Of a stretch of DNA of 64,000 nt, positions 23,887 to 33,948 are shown piece by piece; the first letter of the stretch is position 1; every line of letters starts with the position of its first letter. The position numbers and the translations under genes are program-made. The notes below the pieces were generated by a model that ran no database searches, was not told the origin of the DNA, and saw only the letters and a list, made by a program, of their open reading frames with translations. The DNA is from Torreya grandis (Eukaryota > Streptophyta > Pinopsida > Cupressales > Taxaceae), in contig JARHVA010003165.1 of NCBI GenBank assembly GCA_037957365.1, forward strand, positions 566,501-630,500. Reading direction: 5' to 3'.

Positions 23887-24861
23887 CTAAGTCGCAAAGT
23901 TCGAGTTCGAATTCAATGAGGATAAAATTCGGTTTAAGTTCGCCAATGGATAAAGTTCGGAAAAAAACTCGCTATTAAATTTGACCCATAGAAAAATATT
24001 AAAATAAATATAAATAAAATAAATTTAAAATAAAAATAAAATGAAATAAAATTAAAAAAATAGAAATAATTATATTATATAAATAAAAATAAATGAAAAC
24101 AAAATTAAAATAATTCAAAATAAATTCGAAAAATACAAATTAAATAAATATAGAATAGAAACAAATTAAATATAAAATAAAAATAAAAAATAAATAATGA
24201 AAAACATAATTAAAATTAATAATAAAAACTAAGTTAAAATAAACGAAACTAAAAACAAACAAAAAGTAAAAAAAAAAAAAGAGAGAAATCAAATAAAAAA
24301 TAAATAAAAAAAACCTGAAAGGATTTAATGTTTAAAAAAAAGTTATAAAAAAAAGAAAAATAAAAGAGAAACGTACTTGTTTGGTTTGTCGCGCACTCCT
24401 TCGGAGTCCTCACGCAGCGGTGGCCATGACTCGGCACTGAACAGGGTGAGCTGCAGCAACAAACCATCACAGAGCTCATCACACCATGGCATCCCTCCAC
24501 AAAAGACGAAGTCAGGCCTTGGCTCGTCCACGGCAACGCAACAAAACGATTCACCTCACCGTTACTCCAATCAGCTCATAGTTGCCATTACATCTATCAG
24601 CTTGCAGTTGCCATCCTGCCAATCGGCTCGCAGTCACCTTCCCACCAGTCGATGCCACAACTCCAACCTACACTCGCAAATGCCACCACTCAAGGTCGCA
24701 GACAGATTCAGACGAACACCAAAAAACCTTCGAATTTTTTTTCCGCTCAGGGTATTTTGTCGTTCCGAATTGGACGAATTTGAACAATTTTTTTGGTCTC
24801 AACAATAAATTTGACGAATTCGAAATTTTTAGGCAAAAATGCGGCAAACCTTGTGACTTAG
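23887..24861. mobile_element. Non-autonomous DNA transposon, hAT-like
   Basis: The 975-bp insert has inverted ends: CTAAGTCGCAAAGTT on the left, and the complement of AACCTTGTGACTTAG on the right (13 of 15 positions match). GTATCCAC flanks both sides (23879-23886 and 24862-24869), and related F1 copies have an uninterrupted TATCCACCTTGCC. Eight-bp duplication is typical of hAT; a 10-bp reading (GGTATCCACC) would suggest a Mutator-like element. No transposase is present. The ends are rich in TTCGA/TTCGAA, as expected for subterminal binding motifs. The middle is A-rich (about 24000-24330), followed by a GC-richer block at 24380-24720. Confidence 0.7.
24580..24665. repeat. Degenerate 27-28 bp tandem repeat inside the hAT-like element
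   Basis: The motif ATCAGCTCATAGTTGCC reappears as ATCAGCTTGCAGTTGCC and AATCGGCTCGCAGTCACC at about 27-bp intervals. It lies in the GC-richer part of the transposon. Confidence 0.45.
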
Positions 24862-25250
24862 GTATCCACCTTGCCTTCACCCGTTGCACACTGCTACAAG
24901 CTGGTCTCTACTTGGATTTGTATCTTTTATATTTTTTTTGTGCAACAACCTTCTTTGCCTTTGCTGCTAACACATCTCGCTTGTGCATCATCTTCCTCAA
25001 CACATTCCCTCATCTGTGTTGTTTCTCTTGTAGGCGTTTGATTCCGATCTTTCAACTTTTCACTGGGCTCTTCCATCATTTCGCAGGGTCTTTCTGACCT
25101 TTGCATTGCTCCCATGTTGTCTCTTCATGCACATTTCTATTTTTGGCAACCCTTTTTTATTCACTCTAGGAGTGAGGATTTGTATGTTCATTCTTGTGGC
25201 TCTTGAGTCTTCTCCATTTGAGCTGGCATTTTCTATGTACTACTTGGTTC

Positions 25251-25372
25251 GGTAATTTGGAAACCATATATTTCCCATTCTATGCCTTCTTCTTTCCTTT
25301 CCGTCTCTTTCGGTAATTTGGAAACCATATATTTCCCATTCTATGCCTTCTTCTTTCCTTTCCGTCTCTCTC
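25251..25372. repeat. Near-perfect 61-bp tandem duplication
   Basis: GGTAATTTGGAAACC starts at 25251 and again at 25312, and the whole 61-bp unit is repeated almost without change. Surrounding F1 copies differ from each other by many percent, so this duplication is young compared with the element. Confidence 0.85.
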
Positions 25373-26345
25373 TCTTGGAAATCTCTTAGCCCTCTATTGC
25401 ATTACCACATAGCCTTCTTTTTGCAAACTTCACCTTTATGGAGTCCTCTAAACCCTTCAGCGTGAAATAGCGCATAAATTTCAAGACTCACTACTGCACT
25501 TCCTTAGGGCCTTCTTTTCTTGAGAAACATTTACGCTTTAATTTTAGGCTAACTCTCTATGCGCCGAAGAACCTTTATGTGAAAATTTCTCCTACGGGTC
25601 TCTCCTGGCTTCCTTGTGCAATCCTTCCTCCCAATGACTTCTCTCTTCACTTGCGCCATCCTTTCCTGCAATGCTTGCAACATGGAGGTTATATCATCCA
25701 TCTTCCTTGAGATTTGCGACTATGGGTAACGTTTTGTCTATTATTTCTGATGTGCCATCTTTGCTTCTTGTTTTGTACCCATCTACACATGATGCTGAAA
25801 AATTTCCTTCCTTGCACGCTCTACCCAATACTTTGATTGGCAAATGCTCTTTCTTCTTACACAATTGATTTCCTCATGTTTGGTAATCTATTTGCGCTTC
25901 CATAGCTTAGATGCTTGCAGTTTATCATAAACCTCGCATTACATGCCACCATCTATTGCACTTCTCCATTATAATCTCACATAGGTGCTTTGGATTTGTG
26001 AACCACTCCTGCAAAGCCTCCCTATGACATCTTGTGCAACTCGTCCTCTTTATCGAGTTTTTTCCCTTCGCTTTGCCTTCTGCTTTTTCACTCTTTACCC
26101 ACCTTCTCATCGTGGAGAATGATTCTTTGCTAGCTGCCTCACATTCAGTCTACTAGGCTTCTTCCACTTCCCATGTCATTCATATTTACTCTTTACGCAC
26201 ATTCTTACGAAGTAGAACAACAATGTACTATCCTTATTATGCTTCCCATGTCAATCATATTTACTCTCTTCCCACCTTATCATGGTGGAGAACAACACTT
26301 TGATAACTGCATAATATTCAACGGTATGCTAGCCTTCCTTATGGT

Positions 26346-27160
26346 GGTATGCATCCTCTCTTCTTCCTCTACTTGATGTTGTTAATAACATTCCCAACTT
26401 TATGGGGTTTATAAACTCCCATCTTTCTTCTCGTCTCCACCTTCATTTTCTTGTGTCACCTTCTGTGCATCTGGACTGATATTGTCATCATTCACTTCTC
26501 GTAGTCAACTTTGAGTTTATGGTTTCATTCCTTGCTAGCTTTTGGCAGTGACTTTCGCTCCTTGTGTTTTATTTTGGAATGTGCTTTCCTCACCATCTTT
26601 GGACTAGTATTCTACTTTCTTTCCTCTATTGGATTCCTTGAATTTTTCACAATAAATATTGTGGTTTCCTTATTAGCTTCAACAACTCCCCTTTGTCGTG
26701 CACAAACAACATTGCATCCTTGATAGCTGCCGGATGACTTCTCTTTGCTCCTCGTGCATCCTCGGATGCCTTATGTGGAGTTTCATCCATAGGATCCTCT
26801 TCCTTTTTCTTTGGAGCAAGAAGTTCTCCATTTTTGTCCATCGTGCATCGCTACGTGTAGACATTTTCCCCAGTGTCACTCTTGATTGTTGTTGCTGCAC
26901 AAAAAACCCTCCACTTCATGGGAATTTAGGGTTACCTTCTTTTCCTTCTCCTCCAATGTATCCTCTATGTTGTGCATAAGAACACTTGTGCTCTCCCTAG
27001 GGTCTCTATTTTGCACCCTTGTCTCTATGCAGGCAGCTTCCACACCTTACGCACCTGTGTTGGCTCATGTGGAATGATATTTGTGTTTCCTTCACCCGTT
27101 GTGCACTGGTGTAACTGGGCCTCTACTTGGCTTTGTATCTTTGTTGTTTCTTCACTTTTA
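26346..27160 (-). repeat. F1 internal fragment leading into variant 2
   Basis: This has the same order as other internals from the TGCATCCTCTCTTC block onward, with decayed minus-strand frames at 26647-26841 and 26679-26900. Near 27160, instead of the variant 1 continuation, it joins the variant 2 block that starts AGTCCCACAAGACTCATC. Confidence 0.55.
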
Positions 27161-27770
27161 AGTCCCACAAGACTCATCATAGGTTCTTCCACAATGACAC
27201 TGCCACCCACAACAAGTCCCATATCAAGAAGTATAGGTCCCTCTGACGTTTCAAAAAAAATCAAATCTATTAGTTTCTTAAGAACATAAAGGAATGTCTA
27301 AACAAATTAAGTGATCTAGTTAATTCAACCTTGGTGTTGCCTCCATTCAACCCATTAAGAACCTAAGAGAAAACATTACTAGAGCCAGAGGAAGAACATG
27401 TCTTGTTGGGGGATAACACAGTTGCTTTCATCAGATGTAGGCCCCTCTTAACATAGGCCAAGCAATTCTCAAATGATGAGCTCATTCATTTGCTTCTTTC
27501 TCGTTTGAACAATGCCAAACCCAATGAGACTATCTCAATAATTGTAGACTATGGCAAACAATGACACAAGAACTTCAAAACATTTCCAATGTGATTGGGA
27601 ATTTGTATGTTTTTGTTTGATAGTAATAGATACAACCTATTTTTGAATAGGCAGCCCAAATTCAGAAAATTTTCCAAGAAGGGTGTCACATGGAGTTTGT
27701 GTTCATCTTTGTGAGCCAAATGGTGGCCAAACAATAACATTCCCTTTAAACATGAGAACTAGCCAAACAT
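27025..27770 (-). pseudogene. F1 variant 2 frame, copy 1
   Basis: The minus-strand frame 27025-27264 (PILLDMGLVVGGSVIVEEPM...) is shared with 38061-38360 and 60851-61084. A further frame at 27549-27740 (NKNIQIPNHIGNVLKFLCHC) is shared with 36455-36697. These conserved minus-strand frames in copies at different places indicate one ancestral protein-coding region, now decayed by stops and shifts. I do not recognise the product. The lower-coordinate side fuses to the same F1 body as variant 1. Confidence 0.4.
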
Positions 27771-28376
27771 GAGCACTGCTGCATACAAACATTTGCTCTA
27801 GCATCCCTCTTCATTGTTGTTGCTGCACAATAATCCTCCACTTCATTGGAATCTAGGGTTCCTATCTTCTCCTTCTCCTCGAATATAACCTCTATGTTGT
27901 GCACAAGAACACTTGTATCTTTTGGGTCTCTCTTTTGGATCTCTATTTTTGTGCATGACACTCCCACACCTTGCGCACCTTATTGCACTTTTTCTGGCTC
28001 CTATGGAATGATATCCACCTTGCCTTCACCCCTTGCACACTAGTGCAACTTGGCCTCTACTTGGATTTGTACCTTTTTAATTACTTCACTTTCAGGATCT
28101 GTTGGACACATCATGGGTTCCTCTACAATGACACTGCCACCCATATCATATCACAACTCAAAAAGTACAAGTCTGTTTGACCTTTCACAAACAATCAAAT
28201 TTGTTGGTTTCTTAGGAAAATTGAGGAACGATTGAACCAATTCAGTGAACCATGTAATCCAACCTTGGTGGTCCTTCCATTCAACCCATTATGGACCCAA
28301 GAGAAAATAGTGCTAGAGCTAGAGAAAGAAAATGTCTAGTTGGGGTATAACACAAAGTTGCATCCATCAGAGGTAG
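27765..28376 (-). repeat. F1 internal fragment and variant 2 (second, truncated copy)
   Basis: The F1 body restarts at the CTGCATACAAACATTTGCTC block and reaches the variant 2 joint near 28083. It then runs in variant 2 sequence to 28376, where the F2 element is inserted. The variant 2 sequence resumes at 36443. Confidence 0.55.
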
Positions 28377-29793
28377 TGTTGTCAACCTGGAGCTGCGCCC
28401 TGAATCGAAGACGTGCATGAAATGGCTAGTCCTCTATCCGGCTGAAACAATGAGATCTTCTCACGAGGGTGGGTGCCTCAACGGTGAGAAGAACCTCCAG
28501 AGAAGGTTGGTTCTTGTATGATGTATTAATGAGGATCTCTACTCTATGCTGCGGACTACCATGGAAAAGGGAGAAGGAAACTTAAAGGGGAAATCCTATC
28601 TAAAAGGGGTGATACACTAGAAGTTTGATCCACTCAACTTGGAACCTTGAACACTGAACAATCAAGGGAAAAGGAAGACCTTAGATTTCAATCAATCACT
28701 TATGCATAAATATTTCATGAAGAGGTTTGATCCAATGACCAAAACCTGAGGGAAAGCGATGGAGAGAGGTCTGATACAAGACACTTTGCAGCCACCTAAC
28801 ATCCACTTACAGCTTCAGCAAAAGACGTAAAGAACACTGAACATGACCTGCATAAGGATAATCTAGCAACTAGGTACGAATCAGAATTTGAGAAGGGAGA
28901 GAAATCTACCACTTGTGCAAATTGCTGAAGAAATATACACTATGCTAGCACTTGAAATCTGAAAGTACAGTCCTATTGATTGAAGAGGTTACACAACTCA
29001 CCAATGGCAGAGTCTGGTCTAGCCAAGAGAGGGATTGGATGATTTTTTTAATCAAAGCTGAAAGCCATTTTATAGAGAGAATTACAAAAGGCCAAAGATT
29101 GGTGTTGAAAATTTGAAGAGAAGGATCCACTTAGGTTAGCTCAAGGCTGACTTGGCCTTTCAATAAAATATGTTTTCTCTTTGTCTTTGCATGAAGCTTC
29201 TTGCGCTTGAGGAAGTGAACTTTGTCTTTGTTATGAACCACCCACCTCTCTTTGCATGGAAATCCATGCCAAGGTCAATTTTAGAACTTTACGTGAGCTT
29301 GATTGATGCTGAGTTGGAACGTTTGAAAGCTGAGTTAACCGTTTGGTACGCTGAGTTGGACAAAGAGATCGATCGAGTTGACTATTTGGTAAGCTGAGTT
29401 GGACGAAGAGATCATTCTCCCTCGCATGGAAAATTCTTAGTGGATGCGGCATTTAACAATTAGTCAACTCTAAATCTCGAACAGTCAACTTGACATTCGA
29501 ATTTGGAACTTCGGTTGAAGCTGAGTTGTACCCTCGAATGCATGGAGTTGATCTGGAGATGAGCAAGACTTCAATAACCAGTCAACTGAAGCTTTGATCG
29601 GTGTTCGAAAATAGCCCCTAGTTGCATGTATTTTAACCCTGTTCTGGTCTGCCTGTTCGTGTCTATTTCTGGCAGGATTCTATATTTGGATGTATTTTTA
29701 TTTATATTTCCTCGGATATTCTGTTTTTCAACTCTCTGTCGGATTATCTATTTTCTATCCTCTTTTGCACAGTCAACCTCCATTACTTTCGGA

Positions 29794-30765
29794 CTGTGTT
29801 GCAGGGATATGCCCCCCCGGGCCCGACGCCTCCTGTTCGGAGACGCCTCCGGCACGGGGAAAACCCGGGTACTCCCGGAGGCATCTCAGAGGCATCCCGA
29901 AGGCGCCCACCGGCGTGTCAGAAACGTTCGGCATGCCAATGGGCGCCTCCGGGAGTACCCGGGACGTTTCCGGTGCGTACCCAAGGGATTCCGGCAGAAA
30001 AATGGCGAATTTAAAAAAAAAAAGCCTCAAAAAATCCTTAAAAAAAAACTCTAAAAACTAAGCAACCCTAAATGTAAATCCAGTCCAAACCCAACCATAT
30101 TTTATTTATATACTTTTAAGATGTTTGAGAGGGGTTTCGGACTGCTAGGAGCTATAATGCAAATTCTAGGTTTTGGAGAATCCTGTCACATTTCAGAGTT
30201 AGATTCCAGCGTTTCAAACTTAGCCATATTTCAGGGTTTCAAGATTTTAAGGAGACATCATAGGAGGTATGAACGCTGCATGAAGGGATGTATGCGTGAT
30301 AGAATAGTATGAGAATATCTCTGGCAAAGTGCCACAAGCCGATCCCACCCCATTCCCTATGCACCCCTTAAGGCATGCACTCGTGAGATTCAATGCACCG
30401 ATGAGCCCTTGTGAGAGACAGTGTCAGTAAATGATAAAGTTGAAAAATAATGGGAGTGACATTCATGATTTTGTGGACAATCGAGATGATTTATTCTAGA
30501 TTTGAATGTACATCTTGTCTTTGAAGTAATGAATGAATGAATATTATATATTTTTAAGTGTTTTATCATTTATAGACAAATATTTTCACACTATGTAGTT
30601 TCAAGTGTTTTACTAAAAAAATAAGTAATATATAATATATATATATATATATATACACACAGACGTACCCACGACGTATCCAAATCAAGGTTTTTGAAAA
30701 ATGACGTACCCGCATACCCGAGACGTCCCCGTATCCGTACCCGTACTCGTACCCAAACAACATAG
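29794..30765. mobile_element. Non-autonomous hAT-like DNA transposon in the F2 LTR
   Basis: The 972-bp insert is flanked by CTTTCGGA on both sides (29786-29793 and 30766-30773), and the 3' LTR has the empty site near 35380-35395. Ends are CTGTGTTGCAGGG and the complement of CAACATAG, giving a short imperfect inverted repeat CTRTGTTG. The left 200 bp is strikingly GC- and CpG-rich with CCCGGG-type motifs. The right end has repeated GTACCCG and GACGTACCC motifs. There is a TA dinucleotide run at about 30630-30655. No transposase is visible. Confidence 0.75.
30630..30655. repeat. TA dinucleotide microsatellite
   Basis: A run of alternating A and T (about 12 units) that passes into a short CA run, inside the hAT-like element. 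Confidence 0.8.
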
Positions 30766-30909
30766 CTTTCGGATTTCTGGTTGTCTCGGCTTACTTCTTT
30801 GGGCCTGTCTTCGGACTTTCCTGTGGCCTTTATTTCTTCTCTTCTTATGTTGGCTTCGGACTTCATTTTGTCGGGTTTATTTAAAGGGGCCTCTCCAAAT
30901 TTCTTCAGA

Positions 30910-30943
30910 CTTTTTGTCCGAAGGAATTCCTTCGGACAAAAAG
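30910..30943. repeat. Perfect 34-bp palindrome in the F2 5' LTR
   Basis: The left half is CTTTTTGTCCGAAGGAA and the right half is its exact complement, with GAATTC at the centre. The homologous site in the 3' LTR (35521-35554) has lost perfect symmetry. Another site, 35745-35778, is a perfect copy whose partner in the 5' LTR (near 31133) is disturbed. Confidence 0.85.
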
Positions 30944-31848
30944 CCCGAAGGTTTGCTTTGTTCTTTCCCTTTACTGTTTGCTCTGTCGGTTTTTGTTTGG
31001 ACTGCGAAGTCATTTTCCTGCGGACAAAATGTCCGCAAGAATTATCTTGGTCTCTTCCTTTGGCCTTTGGAACTCTTCTTCGAGTTTTATTTTCTCGGGC
31101 TTTTGCGAGGCCATTTCTTTGAATTTCTTCGGACTTTCTGTCCGAAGGAATTCCTTTGGGCTTTTTCCTTCGGACAAAAAGCCCGAAGGAATTAGTCCTT
31201 CGCTTTTTCCTTCGACTGCCTTCCAAAAAATTACCCTTCGGAAAATACACAGAGGTACAGGGACTGACCAAGTGCCCTCCGCAAGGGCTCGTGGCTCTCC
31301 CTCTGTGCCCTTTGGAAAAATTGCAATGGTCACTCGGATTTTTGCAAAGGTCTGAATCTGTTCATGTACCTTCTCGAAGAGTAGGTGCCCTTTGGGATTG
31401 TTCAAAATGACCCTTTCGAAGGGTACCTTGCCCTTCGGGTTTCTTGTAATGGACTCTTTATTTCGGCCTCTTATCTCTTGTCATTTTCCCCTCGGATTTT
31501 TTGCAAATGGTCTCTTGGCCGATAAAATGACCCTTCAGCAAATGAATGAACCCTTCAACATCTTTGGAAGCTTTGACCTTTCGGATATTTTTTGCTAAGG
31601 TCCTCCTCTCCTGGTAATCCTTCGGGCTTTAAACAAGTGCCATTTCCTTCGGACAAAATGTCTGAAGCAATTGAATCTTCAGCTAGTGACCCATCGGACA
31701 AAAATGTCCAAAGGATTCAAACCCTTTAGAACTTCGAAATGATTTTTGTCCCTTTGTAAAAACACAAAACATCTGTTCTCTTTAGAATTTGCTCTTTCAA
31801 CTGCTTGAATAAATTTGTTCTTTCCTTTGGGGTAAAATTGTCAACATT

Positions 31849-31866
31849 CTGGTGACTCAACTGGGA
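31849..31866 (+). other. F2 primer-binding site
   Basis: After the LTR end CAACA and TTC comes TGGTGACTCAACTGGG. This resembles TGGCGACTCCGCTGGG, which I recall as the tRNA-Arg-type PBS of Tat/Ogre elements (three differences). It fixes the plus orientation of F2. Confidence 0.55.
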
Positions 31867-32071
31867 AGCATACCTGCTATGCTTGAGAACTCAGACCATA
31901 AACATAATATTGAACTCACAAAACAATGGTAAACTTGGTCCATGACTGCAAATCTCCTTTGATCATCGCTGAAGCAACCTCCTTCAAAATAAGAAAGGAA
32001 CACACGAAAGTAGAAAACTAACTACGAAGCAAATGTGCAAAAAAGCACTCATTGGACAAAACTGAAGCAAA

Positions 32072-33780
32072 CTATTGTGCTTGAACAACACTTGGAGGAA
32101 AGTAGAAACAACTAAATAACCTAACCATGATAAAGCATGATCCGCTTGGATCAAATGGAAAATTCTTGAACTCACTCCTTCCAAGAGATAGTACAAGTTG
32201 CAAAGTAGGATGGTTATTAGTCATAACCTTTGATGAGGCATTTTCCTTGTCCACGAACTATATTATCATCTTCTCAAACGGATCATCAACAGTAACAAGG
32301 ACAAACTCATCAAGTACCTCTTGATCTTTTTTAGATTGCTTATCATCTACCACCTTGTCAAGTGATATCTCATCTATGCATGGTTTTCAGTGACCACATC
32401 CTTCTTATTGACTGCTGCAAGCTCATCTAGCTCTTCAAGGAGCTTTGAGTAGGCAATCCAATCTGTACTGGGATCTTGAATAGGTGATTTTTGATCAAAT
32501 TTTTCAGAAACATGCTCTTTAATAGCCATCATATCCATACAAAGCACTTCGATCTCTTGTAGAGATTCAAGGTACAACTGTCAATCATATTTTTGTTCCT
32601 CATTTTGATCTATTTGAACTGAATCAGCTGTAACGCTATTTGGATCGTTCTCAATAAGAGATACCTGTAACTCATTTATAACTTCAATATGTATCAGCTC
32701 CTCTTGAAATTCCTCTATATCAAGATCAGTCTTCCCACTCTCAGCTATAATTGGATGCTCAATTACAACCTCAAGTGAAGTATCATTAGGAAATTCTTCC
32801 TCAGACACTTTTGAAGCATCCTCTACACACTCTGGAAGAACTTGTCTTGTAGCTGCAACCTATTTCGCAATACTCCAAAGAACAGGCTCCTCCTGAGGAA
32901 GGGGGATGGCGGGAGGGTGATGAAATTCATTTGTTTGAGAGGGAAAATGAAGCATGGGAGGTTGATTATGATTAGATTTTGGAATCTTGAGGGCATTGGA
33001 ATTATCTAGGAAATTTTGGAGGGGAGGGAAAGAAAAACTCTTAAAGACGTCTGTATTTTGTTCCTTCCACTTGGCCATTACCTCATCAAAATCTGGAACC
33101 AACTTGTCTCCCTGGACAACCTGAGCTTGAGGGATGATTGGTGAGGTAATGGGACTATATGAAGGTTTAATCTCATGAATAATCACTTGAATAGGCTCTT
33201 GAATATGCTCTTGAATAGGCTCTTGACTCCAACTAGGAAGCTCCCTTGGCACACACTGGGCATGGTTAAGAACTTCATGAGAATAAGAAGCACGATAGCC
33301 CTTTGTAGACAATTGGTTTGACTCGATTTTCTGCCTTTCCCAAGCCTCCATCTTTTCCAATACAAGAATACATAGTCCATTTATCTCTTCTGGATCATTG
33401 GACACATTTCGAAATAGACCATTCACTTCCTCATACTGAGAGTTAGAACAAACCTTTCTTGCATATGCCAGTATTCTGAGCTCTATTTCATTCTTTTTTT
33501 ATTGAAGGCAATACTGCTCATATGCAACATCATAGCCATATGGGAAAGATGAAATCTGGTCTTGAGACTGATATGGCTTACAAGGAAGGTAAGATTCATG
33601 CTCTTGATAATAAAGATCATGAGAAACTTGATAAGGCTCAACGTAGCTTTGATAATACTCTTGATAATGCTGATTAGGCTCATAAAGAGGCTCATAGGTA
33701 TCATGACCAGGCTGGTATGATCCATCATTGGGCTGATAAGGAAACATAGCATATGAATTCTCTTTATACACAGCTATCAA
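32072..33780 (-). pseudogene. Antisense ORF of F2, decayed
   Basis: Four minus-strand segments in one frame (33499-33780, 32860-33426, 32581-32808, 32374-32577) are separated only by single stops or short gaps. A frameshift near 32375 leads to a last piece ending at 32072. The total is about 570 codons. The N-terminal part is rich in Tyr, Gln, Pro and Glu (YEPLYEPNQHYQEYYQSY), then there is a segment around EEINGLCILVLEKMEAWERQ, then a Pro-rich and finally an acidic part. There is no zinc knuckle, protease or polymerase motif. The frame is antisense to the PBS-defined direction of the element. Tat-lineage Ty3/gypsy elements are known to carry additional ORFs, some antisense; this may be one. 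The function is unknown. Confidence 0.6.
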
Positions 33781-33948
33781 AATTCATTCACGATAATACA
33801 ATAACAATAGACTTACATGGAAGCTGTCCTGAACTATTAGAAGTAATTGCTTGAGCTTGGAATCACCAAATACTTTTTGAAAAACACTGCTACAACTGCA
33901 ATTTCATCAAGACCAGAAAAAATAGGTCCCACCGGGCATGACAAAAAT

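Larger units (their letters stand above)
22587..26345 (-). repeat. F1 internal region, variant 1, interrupted by a DNA transposon
   Basis: The order is pyrimidine tract, minisatellite, and then the body with a decayed minus-strand frame. A small DNA transposon interrupts it at 23887-24861. The block reaches the zone near the PBS (around 26300) but lacks the PBS. At 26345 it switches to a position about 0.8 kb past the LTR in the family order, so a deletion fused two internal regions there. Confidence 0.6.
28377..31846 (+). repeat. F2 5' LTR (with nested DNA transposon)
   Basis: The LTR starts at TGTTGTCAACCTGG and ends GTCAACA at 31846. Without the insertion at 29794-30765 and one copy of its duplication it is about 2.5 kb, the same as the 3' LTR. 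The second half holds several palindromes built on CTTCGGACAAAAWGTCCGAAG. Overlapping open frames on both strands of that half are a by-product of these palindromes. Confidence 0.85.

Noticed and set aside
24377..24808. 143-codon plus-strand frame in the hAT-like element
   Set aside because: No domain is recognisable, it overlaps another frame of similar length, and its end runs into the transposon terminus. It is noted only as a GC-rich block.
30591..31410. Overlapping long frames on both strands, up to 226 codons
   Set aside because: They lie in the F2 LTR and the DNA transposon. The palindromic CTTCGGAC motifs open frames on both strands, and the homologous frames in the 3' LTR differ by shifts.
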